A DNA stretch of 64,000 nucleotides from NCBI GenBank assembly GCA_041392505.1, contig JAWKLX010000005.1:124001-188000 (forward strand), in the 5' to 3' direction. Origin of the DNA: UBA6168 sp041392505 (GTDB lineage: Bacteria > Bacteroidota > Bacteroidia > Chitinophagales > Saprospiraceae). Below the pieces are notes generated by a model. It did no database searches. It had not been told where the DNA came from and saw only the letters and a list, made by a program, of their open reading frames with translations. Made by a program: the position numbers and the translations under genes. Below, piece after piece: positions 34,679 to 44,544 of the stretch (within the stretch, counting starts at the first letter, position 1; each line of letters starts with the position of its first letter).

Positions 34679-36097
34679 TCATATCTGCGTTTTCCGTCTT
34701 TCCTGCCCCACCAAAAGATTTAATCCCAGATTTATCGAATTTATTTTAATCGCAAAATATATATCCGTTCCAGTAAAATTAGATTTTTTAATTATACCCC
34801 CAATTTTATCCGAGCCGATGACAAGATGATCAAGCCAGCCGCAACACTCCGTTCTGATTTCCTGCCAATTTAAGAGGCTAACGGGCATGGTGGAAAACCA
34901 TCGGTGCTCGTACCGCGGTGTCAGGGCCAGTAAACTTTTCCTGGCGTGGGCTTAAATGGCCACTTGGGAAACGATGAATGATTAATCCATTTAAATAAAT
35001 ATTTTCTGTAAAGCTATAATCGGCTTGGAGGTTTAAGGCAGTGGGCAACGACAATTTAAATTGGTCGCCTATTTGGGATGCGAGGGAATCGCCCAGCGCT
35101 TGATAACTGAAATAACGCAGTATTTCTTCAATCTCCTGTGGGTATTCAAAATCATCAAAATCCCGTAAATTTAATTGGTCGTAATTCGGGGTTTTTAGTG
35201 GCATGTGCTTGTGCATTTTTATTAAAATTAATAGAACCAATATCGAGTATCGATGCACCAAACCGCCATTTATAGCCCTCATCAAATTCTTGGAGAACGT
35301 ACATAAAACCAATGTCGAACCCAAAGCCGCTGCCATTGCGGCTCAGGCCATAATCTTTTTCTTTCAGATTGGAAGTAGTCAGGCCATAACGCCTGTACCC
35401 ATCCCCGACCGTGATATTGTCGTCGGGTAATTTGGTGGCAATCTATATTGGAGAGCTCAGATAGCCAGCCTCGTACCCAGTCAGGCGTTTTAGGTTGACA
35501 CCCATTCCGATGAAGCTGTGTAGGTCGGAATTTTAATGGCGTAATTTAACTTACTTGGCCCGGGCGACCGGGCTGCCCCATCAAAAGGTTCGGCGAGAAA
35601 AGGATCGAAGTGGCGGCGGTTGTCGTATTTGTAATAACTGAATTCGTTGGGTAAATCGAGGGTGCTGGCGGTAACGCCCTCATGTTGGTGAAAAAACCGA
35701 CCGAATGATTTTCGTGAACTTTTAGCACCAACGATGGCCCGGCAACAAATGAGTTAAAGGAAAAGAAACGCTTGTCCCCGTCGTCATAAAAATCAATGAC
35801 ATATTCATCCGAGCGAAAAGCACCGTCCACATTTTTAGCCAATATGAACCCCATACTGCCTCCGTTTTTCAACAGATCGAGGGTGCTGGTATTTTTGATA
35901 AAACCGTAGTTGTTGTCGAGGTAGAAACCAGCCCCGATCAGGTTGAAGTCCCAGGGCAGTGGATTAGTCAAGTTGCCAGCGGGGTTTAAAAAAATACTGC
36001 TCGCTCCAGCATAATTTTCCAAACGCAAGCCCAGCTGTTCTTGTGAAAATGCCAAAACAGAAAATAATGAAAGGAATATTAAAAAATTGAGCTTCAT
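34679..36097 (-). pseudogene. DUF5723-like outer-membrane protein, frames broken
   Basis: The N-terminal 183 residues are intact from the ATG at 36097: signal peptide (LAFSQ), LRLENYAGASSIFLNPAG and DFNLIGAGFYLDNNYGF, matching the start of DUF5723-type barrel proteins. After about 35546 the coding sequence continues in changing frames (NYDQLNLRDFDDFEYPQEI, SGHLSPRQEKF) and ends in IYFAIKINSINLGLNLLVGQ before a stop at 34679. Several indels would restore about 470 aa. It is a predicted beta-barrel of unknown role. The damage is again on the side facing a repeat copy. Confidence 0.68.
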
Positions 36098-36291
36098 AGG
36101 ATCAATAAATGATGGATCGTATATCCAAAAAGCTTGCCCCGTGCAATTTGTGTTTAACCAGAATTTAATCGGTGGATCGTTTAGGATAGCGGTCTTTGAA
36201 GGCTGAGAGGCAAAAATTCAATTAGGCAGACGATTTGGCCGGGGAAATTATTGTGGAAATGGCTGCTTATGATTTTTAATTCAGTCTCTAA

Positions 36292-36654
36292 CTAAGAAAT
36301 CCAGTCCAAAATTTTTGGCAGAAAAATAAACACACCCACCACCGCTGCACCGACGGCGACCAACAGTACCGCCCCCGCAGCCAGATCCTTGGCGTGCCCT
36401 GCCAATGGGTGCTGCCCTGGGGAAACGAGATCGGTAAGGTCTTCGATCGCCGTATTGAATGCCTCTGCAGCCAGCACGGAAGCAATAGCCAAGGTGGCCA
36501 GGCACCACTCTACCGTTGATATTTCAAAATAAAGACCACCCGCCACAACAACCGATGTTGCCACTAAATGGATCTTGGCATTGGGCTGTGTCCGGAACAA
36601 TCTGCCGATGCCTTGAAAAGCGTATCGGAAACTATTGAGCCGTTTTTTTAGCAT
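36292..36654 (-). CDS. dgkA: Diacylglycerol kinase family protein (DgkA-like)
   Basis: 120 aa, typical length. Three transmembrane helices. The catalytic signature is EAFNTAIEDLTDLVSPGQHP with AKDLAAGAVLL, where the Glu pair and the Asn bind Mg-ATP and lipid. It phosphorylates diacylglycerol or undecaprenol in the inner membrane; Gram-positive relatives prefer undecaprenol, and substrate choice here is not decidable. It starts within the 3' end of the EEP-family gene (23-base overlap), so the two are coupled. Confidence 0.93.
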   Translation of the reverse strand: MLKKRLNSFRYAFQGIGRLFRTQPNAKIHLVATSVVVAGGLYFEISTVEWCLATLAIASVLAAEAFNTAIEDLTDLVSPGQHPLAGHAKDLAAGAVLLVAVGAAVVGVFIFLPKILDWIS

Positions 36655-37648
36655 GACTGTGTTCCTTTAAAAAATGGTACGTCCCTAATATCCCAAGGTG
36701 TTGCCCTAGCTGCCCTTCGATGTTTTGGAAATTGGTACAGATAAATTCTCCTGAATAAAAAATATGGTCCAGTGGTAAATCCCAGATAGAGATTTTTCCA
36801 GCAACCGAAGTGGGCATGAACCCCGTCCGGCTTTCCATCAGGTTGGTTTGGTTCAAAAAGACCTTAATCTGATCGGACCAAGACACGGCATTAAATTCTC
36901 CGATCACTAACATTGGCCCTTCCGTCCGAGCAACTTTTTTTTCTACCAAGCCCAAGTGTTCGTGCAAGCGTTTTTTAGAAAATTCATCTAACGCTGGCTG
37001 GGTGTGGATGCTAAGAAAGCTAAAGGAATTTTTGTCCACTTCCACTTGCCCACTCAGGTTTGGGATTTCATTAAAATACAAAGTGTCAATATCGACCAGC
37101 TTAAATTTCGAAAAAACGGACATCCCGTAAAGGCCAATGTCCAACATGGTATGGTTAAACGGATGGCTATGTGCAAATGAATCTTGCAGTAACGTTTCCC
37201 AATTGGGCGTCACTTCATGAAAGAAAACGATGTCGGCCCCAATCGCTCTCACAACGGTAGGCACTTCTTCATGGGAGTTGACATTGGTCAAATTTATATG
37301 GGCGATTTTCAGGTCAGGGATGAATATGTGGGGGGCGTCATTGTCATTTTTGTGGCCTTGTACCATTTGCTGCCGCAGGCGTTCGATGCCGTCCATATTG
37401 GCGGAATATTTTAAATAAAAGCACAGTAAGACACACCCTCCAAAAAAAGAAAAAGTCAGTCGTGGCTGTTTTAGAAACAGAACGATCAAGCCGGCCGCAA
37501 GATAGAACAGCATGAGCTGTACCGCATAATTGACAACCCATGAGAGGGGAGGGACTGCGTCTGGAAAAACGCACAAAAAGACCCCCAACAAAATAGCGCC
37601 AATGGTGGCGATGTGTATGATTGGATGGGAAAGAAGTCTTTCGAGCAT
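36632..37648 (-). CDS. Endonuclease/exonuclease/phosphatase (EEP) family protein, membrane-anchored
   Basis: 338 aa. Three hydrophobic segments at the N terminus (about residues 10-28, 38-60, 66-80) anchor it. The EEP domain follows: KIAHINLTNVN, GADIVFFHEVTPNWE (catalytic Glu), SIHTQPAL, GEFNAVSWSDQ (GDFN-type motif with Glu for Asp) and LPLDHIFYSG (catalytic Asp-His). It could be a phosphodiesterase or lipid phosphatase facing the periplasm. Overlap with dgkA suggests a link to membrane-lipid metabolism. A TACCTTTG box (37775-37782, minus strand) may be the promoter. Confidence 0.85.
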   Translation of the reverse strand: MLERLLSHPIIHIATIGAILLGVFLCVFPDAVPPLSWVVNYAVQLMLFYLAAGLIVLFLKQPRLTFSFFGGCVLLCFYLKYSANMDGIERLRQQMVQGHKNDNDAPHIFIPDLKIAHINLTNVNSHEEVPTVVRAIGADIVFFHEVTPNWETLLQDSFAHSHPFNHTMLDIGLYGMSVFSKFKLVDIDTLYFNEIPNLSGQVEVDKNSFSFLSIHTQPALDEFSKKRLHEHLGLVEKKVARTEGPMLVIGEFNAVSWSDQIKVFLNQTNLMESRTGFMPTSVAGKISIWDLPLDHIFYSGEFICTNFQNIEGQLGQHLGILGTYHFLKEHSHAKKTAQ

Positions 37649-37866
37649 TTCTTTACGATTTGGGAAGTGTTCAAGTTTGGGTAGATGGGTCGACCTCAGC
37701 GGGAAGGCAAGCTCATTTCAACACAATGGCAGGCTTCCCTTCCTCTTACCTTTACGGTATATTTTTTTGAAAAACAAAGGTACTGCTACTTTAAGACTTT
37801 AGGGATCCAGAAATCAGGCCGTTGCGCTATTCAGGCAAAAATACGAGGGCTTGGAAAGTAGTACGC

Positions 37867-38310
37867 TCATCGTTTATTTTGGAAAAACGCTTTCAGTAGC
37901 TGGCTGCATTCGTCCATCATGTGCGAATTCACTACTTTTGTTTTGGGGTGCAACAGCATTTTCCCGTGCCGCATGAAGCCCCGTTTATCATCGCCAGCCC
38001 CATACACCAGTCGGTCGAGCTGCGACCATGCCAATGCACCCGCACACATGACACATGGCTCCAAGGTGACAAACAACGTGCATTCGTCCAAGTACTTGCT
38101 GCCCAAAGCATTGGCCGCAGCCGTCAGGGCGAGCATTTCCGCATGGGCCGTCACGTCGTTCAATAGCTCGGTCTGGTTGTGCGCCCGGGCGATGATGCGG
38201 TTGCGGCAAACGACAACTGCCCCTACCGGGACTTCGTCGGCTTCGTAAGCCTTTTGCGCTTCCAGCAAGGCTTGCTTCATGTAATGGGCATCGGAATGGA
38301 CAGTTAGCAT
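37867..38310 (-). CDS. tadA: tRNA-specific adenosine deaminase
   Basis: 147 aa. TadA deaminates A34 to inosine in tRNA-Arg(ACG). The zinc and proton-shuttle site is seen in NDVTAHAEMLAL (HAE) and LEPCVMCAGAL (PCxxC), with the N-terminal VPVGAVVV and HNQTE typical of TadA. The C terminus (FMRHGKMLLHPKT ... LLKAFFQNKR) matches the tRNA-binding helix. A related nucleoside deaminase (guanine deaminase-like) is less likely because of the HNQ and LEPCVMC context. It reads away from guaB. Confidence 0.9.
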   Translation of the reverse strand: MLTVHSDAHYMKQALLEAQKAYEADEVPVGAVVVCRNRIIARAHNQTELLNDVTAHAEMLALTAAANALGSKYLDECTLFVTLEPCVMCAGALAWSQLDRLVYGAGDDKRGFMRHGKMLLHPKTKVVNSHMMDECSQLLKAFFQNKR

Positions 38311-38311
38311 A

Positions 38312-38345
38312 TTTTCAGTATTCAGTTAGCAGATTTCAGTTGGCA
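38312..38345. repeat. Period-7 repeat (CAG unit) upstream of tadA
   Basis: CAG recurs four times at exactly 7 nt (CAGTATT, CAGTTAG, CAGATTT, CAGTTGG) and covers the leader directly before the tadA start. Confidence 0.8.
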
Positions 38346-38579
38346 AGGTTGGGTATTGTGAAATCCCGAGCACTGCACTGGTAAATAATAGGTTGATTCG
38401 GAATGTAGTTTAGACTGTTTATCGTTTGATTCCTTTTCCAACTTATTGAATGCGGGCGGCAAGGTCAGTAATTTTTTATTTTTATAAAAATCAAAAACCA
38501 TCGCCAAAATGGGGTAAACGAAATCAAAGTATTCGCCCGTTTTTGGCTGTTCTAAAATTTCTAATTTCTTAATTTCCAA
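38322..38579 (-). CDS. Possible small ORF between tadA and guaB
   Basis: 85 aa, not recognised. Its first residues (MEIKKLEILEQ) are read from the AATTTC-type repeat and its last from the CAG repeat; only the middle (TGEYFDFVYPILAMVFDFYKN) looks protein-like. It may be a relic of a larger gene or a chance frame. Confidence 0.25.
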   Translation of the reverse strand: MEIKKLEILEQPKTGEYFDFVYPILAMVFDFYKNKKLLTLPPAFNKLEKESNDKQSKLHSESTYYLPVQCSGFHNTQPCQLKSAN

Positions 38580-38585
38580 TTTCCA
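38554..38585. repeat. Period 7-8 repeat (AATTTC unit) before guaB
   Basis: AATTTC recurs four times at spacings of 7, 8 and 7 nt, 24 bases before the guaB start. Confidence 0.75.
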
Positions 38586-38608
38586 AACAAACTCTGCTAC
38601 TTTTGCAG

Positions 38609-40109
38609 ATGGAAAACGGAAAAATAGACTACATCAAATTTTTGGGCGAAGCCCTCACCTTCGACGACGTTTTGCTCGTCCCTTCCTACTCTGAAGTTTT
38701 ACCCCGCGACGTGGATATTTCGACCCAGTTTACCCGCAACATCCGGCTGAACGTGCCCATCGTTTCGGCAGCCATGGACACCGTGACGGAAGACAAACTG
38801 GCCATCGGCATCGCCCGGCAGGGTGGCATTGGTATCATCCATAAAAACATGACCATTGCCCAGCAGGCCGACATGGTTCGAAAAGTAAAACGTTCGGAAA
38901 GCGGAATGATCCTCGACCCTGTCACTTTGCGGGCCGACGCACTGGTTGGCGATGCGCTGGCCCTGATGAAAAAATACCACATTGGGGGCATCCCCATCGT
39001 GGATGAAAACGATAAACTCATTGGCATCCTCACCAACCGGGACTTGCGTTTTGAAAAAAACAAAAGCAGGCCAGTGAAGGAAGTGATGACTTCCGAAAAC
39101 CTCATCATTGCCCCTGTCGGCACCGACTTGGAGAAAGCTCAGGACATTTTGCAAGGGCACAAAATTGAAAAGCTCCCTGTCGTGAATGACGATGGTATCC
39201 TCGTAGGCCTCATTACTTATAAAGATTTGATGAAAGTGGAGGACTATCCTCGGTCCTGCAAAGACACCTATGGCCGCTTGGTCGTCGGTGCAGCCGTCGG
39301 GGTCACTACCGATATGATGGAACGGGTGGATGCCTTGGTCAACGTCAGTGTCGACGTGATTTGCATCGATACCGCCCACGGCCATTCAAAAGGAGTTTTG
39401 GATGCAGTGAGGCAAGTGAAAAGCAAATACCCCGAACTGGAAATTGTTGGTGGCAATGTCGCCACGGGCGAAGGGGCCAAAGCATTGGCCGATGCGGGTG
39501 CAGATGCGGTAAAAGTGGGCGTTGGCCCCGGCAGTATTTGCACCACGAGGATTGTGGCGGGCGTCGGCGTGCCGCAGCTTTCTGCCATTTACGAAACATC
39601 GAGGGCCCTGCAAGGCACGGGCGTCCCCGTTATCGGTGATGGGGGAATCCGCTTTTCTGGCGACATCGTAAAAGCATTAGCCGCCGGAGCCAATACGATC
39701 ATGGCGGGTGGTCTTTCGCTTGTGGTCGAAGAAGCAATTCTGGGCGAAACGGTTCTGTACGATGGCCGGAAGTTCAAAGTCTACTTGTAGGCACGGGATC
39801 GCTCGGGGCGATGGGTCAAGGTCTGAAAGACCGCTATTTCCAAGACGTAGAGTGACGATATTAAAAATTCGGATAAGCCGGAAGGTATTGAAGGACGTGG
39901 CGGCCTTTCAAAGGGAACGTGGAAGAGGTCATGGTACAATACCTCGGCGGGCTACGAGCGGGCATGGGCTATTGCGGCGCAATCGGACCATCGACGAATT
40001 GCAGAAAGCTAAGTTTGTAGAAATATTGGTACCCGGCATCCGCTGAGAAAGCCATCCGCATAATGTGACGATCACGAAAGAAGCTCCGAATTATAGTAGG
40101 GGGATGTAG
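38609..40109 (+). CDS. guaB: IMP dehydrogenase; C-terminal end disrupted by frameshifts
   Basis: IMP dehydrogenase converts IMP to XMP with NAD, the committed step to GMP. The start is taken as the ATG at 38609. Seen: LTFDDVLLVPSYSEVLPR, two CBS domains (about 95-210), and the catalytic loop GVGPGSICTTR, then GDGGIRFSGDIVKALAAGA. The open frame stops at 39790 (about 393 aa), but the missing end is still there in other frames: KDRYFQDV, VMVQYLGGLRAGMGYCG, IDELQKAKFVEI and HPHNVTITKEAPNYS up to a stop at 40107-40109. Full length would be about 490 aa. Damage starts near 39720 (AGGLSLVVEEAI in place of AGGLFAGVEE). Since this gene is usually essential, sequence error is a serious possibility. 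Confidence 0.9.
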
Positions 40110-40122
40110 AGCAAGTCGGTAG

Positions 40123-40785
40123 ATGATGCAAACAAAAGGCAAGCGCCTCACCAAACCATTTTACACCCGCACGGACGTGGTTCAGATCAGCAAAGAATTG
40201 TTGGGGAAATACTTAGTGACGAACATCGATGGGCTGATCACTTCCGGCAAAATAACCGAGACCGAAGCCTACCGTGCCCCCGACGACAAGGCCTGCCATG
40301 CCCACAACAACCGCCGAACTGCCAGAACGGAAGTCATGTTTGCCGAAGGCGGAAGGCTTATGTTTACCTCTGCTATGGCATCCATCATCTATTTAGTGGT
40401 AACGGCAACGGAGGACATGGCGCATGTCCTCGTGCGCGCAGTCGAACCAGTTGATAATATCGAATCCATGCTGCTGCGCAGGAAAATGAAAAAACTGGAA
40501 CGTCGGCTTTTCTGCAGGGCCTGTGGCGACACTCAGCCATGCGCTGGGCATCACGACTCAGTGGACAGGCGTTGACATGACGGAAGCCGACAGCCCCATT
40601 TGGATAGAAGACTGAGGTGAGGATGTTTTATCGGGAAATATTATCGCTTCACCGGTGGGCATTGGTTATGCAGAAGAATGCATTGACTGGCCAGGGCGGT
40701 TCTGAATAAAAACTCTGAATGGACGAGCTTAGCGAAATACATGGAGTGGAATAGCGCTATAAGCGCCATATTCTTTAGCAAATAA
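40123..40785 (+). pseudogene. DNA-3-methyladenine glycosylase (MPG/AAG family), frames broken
   Basis: MPG removes 3-methyladenine and other damaged purines in base excision repair. The first 90 residues are intact (PFYTRTDVVQISKELLGKYL, ITETEAYRAPDDKACHAH, NRRTARTEVMF). After AEGG the frame is disturbed at least five times, but YVYLCYGIH, VLVRAVEPVDNIESMLLRR, ALGI, WTGVDMTEADSPIWIED, GNIIASP and VGIGYAEE can be read in shifting frames. The likely restored end, near WTSLAKYMEWN, stops at 40785 inside the outer part of repeat copy 4. It starts 13 bases after guaB, in the same damaged stretch. Confidence 0.85.
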
Positions 40786-40961
40786 AATGCGGAGCAGCAT
40801 ATTCATTGCTTCTTCTGAACTGCCCAACAGCCTGCCCCGAATTTACTAAGCTTCTCAGGGGCTTTTTAGCCGGCGTCGTTCCGACGCCGCCCCCAAAAAA
40901 CCTCCTGAGGGCCGAGCAGGAGGATGTGAGAAAAGCTCGGCAAATCCACCGGCCCGCATGA
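40775..40961 (+). repeat. Dispersed palindromic repeat family, copy 4
   Basis: Left AAAATGCGGAGCAGCAT (from 40784), centre CGGCGTCG (40871-40878) paired with 40882-40889 around TTC, outer CTCAGG/CCTGAG pairs, then GGGCCGAGCAGG and CCACCGGCCCGCATGA on the right. The terminal repeat on the left is only partly conserved (TTAGCAAAT). Confidence 0.85.
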
Positions 40962-41013
40962 TACGATGCCAAATAAAAGCAAAGCGCTGACTCCAATTAT
41001 AATTTATCATTTA

Positions 41014-42255
41014 ATGCAAAATAAAAATAACCACCAACCCCATATCCTTTTCCTTGTCAACCGCCTCTATGAGTGGTCGCAAAATTTCATCACCCGTGAA
41101 CTGACCGAATTAAATAAATTGGGTTTGGAAATGACCGTCGGTGCGCGGGATATTTTGGAGCGAAATGATTTGAGTGAAGACGAGAAAAAACTACGGGATA
41201 AATATTTCCCGATAAAAGAAAACCCATTTAATTTTAATTATTTATTTAATCATTTAATTATTGCTATTTCCCGCCCAATTAAATATTTAAAAACATGGGC
41301 AACATTATTTTCTTTAAATCATAAATTATCAAAATTTCCACGGGGTGTCGTTTGCCTTTTTCGGGCTGCGGGCATTGCCAAAGAAATAGAAAAAAAAGGG
41401 ATCAATTTAATTCATGCCCATTTTCTGACGGCACCGGGGGAGACCGCTTTATATCTTTCCAAATTAACAGGTATTCCTTATGGTGGCACCGCTTACGCAA
41501 TGGATTTATATGTGGATAATACGGGGTTAAAAGGCAAATTAAAAAATGCTGTTTATATTAATGGAACGACCAATTACAACGAGCGTTTTATGGCTAATTT
41601 GCTTTCCGAAAATAAAGAAAAAGCGCTCACTTTATATTATGGCATTCACACCTCAAAAGAATTAATGCCACCCATTCCGCACGAGCGTTTTACTTTTTTG
41701 GCAGTGGGGAGATTGGTGCAAAAAAAAGGGTTTGAATATTTAATTGAAGCCTGTGGAATATTAAAAGAAAAAGGGTTTGATTTTCATTGTGAAATAGTCG
41801 GAAAAGGCCCGCTGGAAGAGCCTTTAATTGCACAAATAAATAAGTCGGGTTTGCAAGAATATATTTCATTGACGGGTTTTGTGGCGCCCAATGAAATGCC
41901 CAATAAATACCGCGCCGGTGACATCCTTGTCGCTCCGTGCGTTGTCGCCGATAATGGCGATGTGGACGGGTTGCCCAATGTTTGTTTGGAAGCGATGGAT
42001 CTGGGTTTACCAGTTATCAGCACCACCATCAGTGGCATTCCGGAAGGGGTTGAAGAGGGCGAAAACGGCTGGCTCATCCCTCCTAACGATTCGGTCGCAT
42101 TGGCCGAAGCGATGGCCAAAGCATTGCAGGCAGATAATTTATTGGAAATGCGGAAAGCTTCTCACAGAATGGTCTGTGAAAAATTTGACGTACGGAAAAA
42201 TGTCGTGCCGATCAAAGCGCTGTTAGAGCAGCATGCTCTTGGCCGGCAGCAGTGA
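41014..42255 (+). CDS. Glycosyltransferase family 4 protein
   Basis: 413 aa from the ATG at 41014; an earlier ATG at 40966 would add residues read from the edge of the repeat copy. GT-B fold: N-terminal domain with ILFLVNRLYEWSQNFITREL and IHAHFLTAPGETALYLS, and a C-terminal nucleotide-sugar domain with FLAVGRLVQKKGFEYLIEA, VGKGPLEEPL and DGLPNVCLEAMDLGLPVIST (the E-x7-E retaining motif). It transfers a sugar from a nucleotide donor, probably in polysaccharide or glycolipid synthesis. The 5' half is much more AT-rich than its neighbours. Acceptor unknown. Confidence 0.88.
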   Translation: MQNKNNHQPHILFLVNRLYEWSQNFITRELTELNKLGLEMTVGARDILERNDLSEDEKKLRDKYFPIKENPFNFNYLFNHLIIAISRPIKYLKTWATLFSLNHKLSKFPRGVVCLFRAAGIAKEIEKKGINLIHAHFLTAPGETALYLSKLTGIPYGGTAYAMDLYVDNTGLKGKLKNAVYINGTTNYNERFMANLLSENKEKALTLYYGIHTSKELMPPIPHERFTFLAVGRLVQKKGFEYLIEACGILKEKGFDFHCEIVGKGPLEEPLIAQINKSGLQEYISLTGFVAPNEMPNKYRAGDILVAPCVVADNGDVDGLPNVCLEAMDLGLPVISTTISGIPEGVEEGENGWLIPPNDSVALAEAMAKALQADNLLEMRKASHRMVCEKFDVRKNVVPIKALLEQHALGRQQ

Positions 42256-42316
42256 TTGGGCTTCTTTGGTGGCATGCAACTATTAAATAACTCAAGTTGC
42301 AACGAATAGTAAATCC

Positions 42317-42494
42317 AAAAAATGCGGAGCAGCATGACCCTCGTTTTTAGAAACACCCCAACGTGCTCCTCCAAGGGTTTTAAAGGGCGTCGCCGTCCCC
42401 CTGCCTCGGGACGGCGACGCTACCCTAAAACCCTTGAGGGCCGAACTCGAACTTGCTTCGGGAATGCAAAGTGATCTGAACTCTATTCGGCCCG
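42317..42494 (+). repeat. Dispersed palindromic repeat family, copy 5
   Basis: AAAAAATGCGGAGCAGCATG on the left, GAGGGCCGA and ATTCGGCCCG on the right. Double-layer stem: outer AAGGGTTTTA (42373-42382) with TAAAACCCTT (42426-42435), inner perfect 13 bp (42387-42399 with 42408-42420, GCGTCGCCGTCCC). It lies between convergent genes. Confidence 0.87.
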
Positions 42495-42566
42495 AAATCA
42501 ATGAAGCTTGCTTAATCGAATTTGAGTTAGGTAGTTAATTCCCGAAAGTCGCTTCCATATTTCTTC

Positions 42567-43712
42567 TCATTTCATAGCCCCCGCCATCATCACCGCCCCC
42601 TTCCCAAACCGCTGCCGAATGTGGTCCATTTCTTTCAGCAAAGCCACCTCTTCCACCGTATCCTCAAACAAGTTGATCTGATAATTCCCATGCACCAAAT
42701 GGCTGAAACGGACGCCGATCAGCCGCACCAATTGGCGGCGCTGGTAGAGTTTGTCAAACAGCTCCTTGGCGTGGTGGAGCAGGGTGCGGTCACTGGCATT
42801 GTGGGGGATTTTTTTTTGCAGAGTATAGGTGTTGAAATCGGTGTAGCGGATTTTGACGGTGATGCAGGCCGTCAGTTTTTGTTGTTCCCGCAGCTCGAAA
42901 GAGAGGCGGGTCACCATGTCGGTGAGGCGGCTTTTTAGCCATTGGGCGTCGGTCGTATCCGTTTGGAAAGTGCGCTCGGTAGAAATACTTTTTTGGTCGT
43001 GATAGGGTATGACCGGGGTGTCGTCAATGGCATTGGCTTTTTTCCAAAGGGTGATGCCCGGCTTGCCGAATTCCCGCTGTAAAAGTTTGGGCGGTATCTG
43101 CGCCAATGTGTGGATGTTGCGCACCCCCATGAAACTGAGCTTCTTGTAAGTGGCCGCACCGAGGCCGGGGATTTTGCGGGTGGAGAGTGGGGCGAGGTAG
43201 GCCTTTTCCGTGCCATTTTCCACCAATTGAGCACCGTTCGGTTTGGCTTCCCCGGCGCTCACTTTGGAGACCAATTTATTAACCGACAGCCCCATCGAAA
43301 TGGGCAGCCCCGACTCCCGCATGATGCGTTGCCGCAGCTCTCCCGACCATTTCCAGCAGCCGACATAGCGGTCCATGCCCGTCATGTCCACATAAAATTC
43401 GTCGATGCTGGCCTTTTCAAAAAGGGGCGCTTCCTCGTCAATGATCTCGGTGATTTCTTTGGATTTTTTGGAATAGGCTTCCATATCCCCTTTCAGCACA
43501 ATGGCGTCGGGACAGCGGTGCAGCGCCACCTTCATCGGCATGGCTGAGCGGATGCCAAACTTCCTCGCCTCGTAGCTGCACGAGGCCACTACCCCCCGTC
43601 GGCTCGTACCGCCAATAATGAGAGGTTTTCCTTTTAACTGGTTGTTTTTCTGTTGTTCGACCGAGGCGAAGAAGGCATCAAGGTCGAGGTGAAGGACGGC
43701 TTTTTGAAACAT
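42567..43712 (-). CDS. dinB: DNA polymerase IV (Y family)
   Basis: 381 aa, full length. Y-family polymerases copy past damaged bases with low fidelity. Seen: metal-binding LHLDLDAFFASVEQ at the N terminus, GVVASCSYEARKFGIRSAM, ASIDEFYVDMTG (second catalytic carboxylates), the HhH region KIPGLGAATYKKLSFMGV and the little-finger domain, ending NLFEDTVEEVALLKEMD. No clear beta-clamp motif is seen at the C terminus. A single gene; no imuA or lexA nearby. ImuB-type inactive relatives are excluded by the intact acidic residues. Confidence 0.93.
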   Translation of the reverse strand: MFQKAVLHLDLDAFFASVEQQKNNQLKGKPLIIGGTSRRGVVASCSYEARKFGIRSAMPMKVALHRCPDAIVLKGDMEAYSKKSKEITEIIDEEAPLFEKASIDEFYVDMTGMDRYVGCWKWSGELRQRIMRESGLPISMGLSVNKLVSKVSAGEAKPNGAQLVENGTEKAYLAPLSTRKIPGLGAATYKKLSFMGVRNIHTLAQIPPKLLQREFGKPGITLWKKANAIDDTPVIPYHDQKSISTERTFQTDTTDAQWLKSRLTDMVTRLSFELREQQKLTACITVKIRYTDFNTYTLQKKIPHNASDRTLLHHAKELFDKLYQRRQLVRLIGVRFSHLVHGNYQINLFEDTVEEVALLKEMDHIRQRFGKGAVMMAGAMK

Positions 43713-43948
43713 ATAATTTTATAAATTTCTCTAAAAGGGGATTTAATAAAACTATTTGTTGCAAATAAACGGTATTTTGGGGTGAGGAGCAAGGTATTTT
43801 TTTTGCTTTGAAATGCTATTCTGTGAGCCTTTGATGCTGGATGGAAGCGTATAAGGTGCCGCTTTTCAAAATGGATTGGGAAATTACGGTTGTTTTAAAG
43901 GCTGGCGTTTTTCGCCTTTATTATGTACTTTCGTTAAAAATTTGAACT

Positions 43949-44194
43949 ATGCATTGGCAAGATTATATCGTGAGCAATAAAGAAGTATTGAATGGAAAAC
44001 CAACCATTAAAGATACTCGACTGTCTGTGGAATTTATATTGGAACGCTTTGCCGATGGCTGGTCAGAAAAAGATATTTTGGAGAACTATCCTCGCCTTTC
44101 AAAAAAAGCCTTACAGGCGGTCTTTGCTTATGCTTATGAATGTCTAAAAGACGGCCTCTTGTTTCACTCTTCTCTTTCCAAAGCAGCCTTATGA
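43949..44194 (+). CDS. DUF433 domain protein (VapB-type antitoxin-like)
   Basis: 81 aa. DUF433 proteins have a winged-helix fold and often pair with PIN-like toxins. Family marks: NGKPTIKDTRLSVEFILERF and GWSEKDILENYPRLSKKALQAVFAYA. The next gene starts within its stop (ATGA overlap at 44191), the coupling expected for an antitoxin-toxin pair. A TACTTTCG -7 box (43926-43933) lies 16 bases before the start. Its base composition is AT-richer than the dinB gene, marking the edge of an accessory segment. Confidence 0.9.
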   Translation: MHWQDYIVSNKEVLNGKPTIKDTRLSVEFILERFADGWSEKDILENYPRLSKKALQAVFAYAYECLKDGLLFHSSLSKAAL

Positions 44195-44544
44195 AATTTC
44201 TTGCTAACGAAAATTTCCCTTTAAAATCTTATGGGTTTTTAGTCGAAAAAGGCTTCGACATTATTCATGTGGGAGTAGAGTATCCAAGTATAAAAGATGA
44301 GGAAGTTATGCTGAAAGCATGGGATGATAGCCGCTTGATAATTACATTTGATTCCGATTATGGAGACCTGGTTTTTGTAAAAGGATTAAACGCAAAAGGT
44401 ATTATCTATCTTCGATTTAAAAGTTTTGATCCCCTCTTTCCAGGTATTTATCTGCAAGAACTCTTCACAGAATCTCAATATATACTCGATGGTTATTTTA
44501 CAGTTATTGATGAGCATAAAATAAGACAACGGAAATTGCCTTGA
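44191..44544 (+). CDS. DUF5615 family PIN-like protein (putative toxin)
   Basis: 117 aa from the ATG at 44191, which overlaps the antitoxin stop by 4 bases (a start at 44140 lies inside that gene). The PIN-like Mut7-C/DUF5615 fold shows MKFLANENFP (first acidic residue), LKAWDDSRLIITFDSDYGDL (DxDFG-like second motif) and GIIYLRF. These proteins are predicted metal-dependent RNases and commonly follow DUF433 genes as type II toxin-antitoxin pairs. Toxicity is inferred from family and context. Confidence 0.88.
   Translation: MKFLANENFPLKSYGFLVEKGFDIIHVGVEYPSIKDEEVMLKAWDDSRLIITFDSDYGDLVFVKGLNAKGIIYLRFKSFDPLFPGIYLQELFTESQYILDGYFTVIDEHKIRQRKLP

Noticed and set aside
38598..38605. TACTTTTG as a guaB promoter -7 box
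   Set aside because: It ends 3 bases before the chosen ATG, so transcription would start at or inside the start codon; kept only as a chance match.
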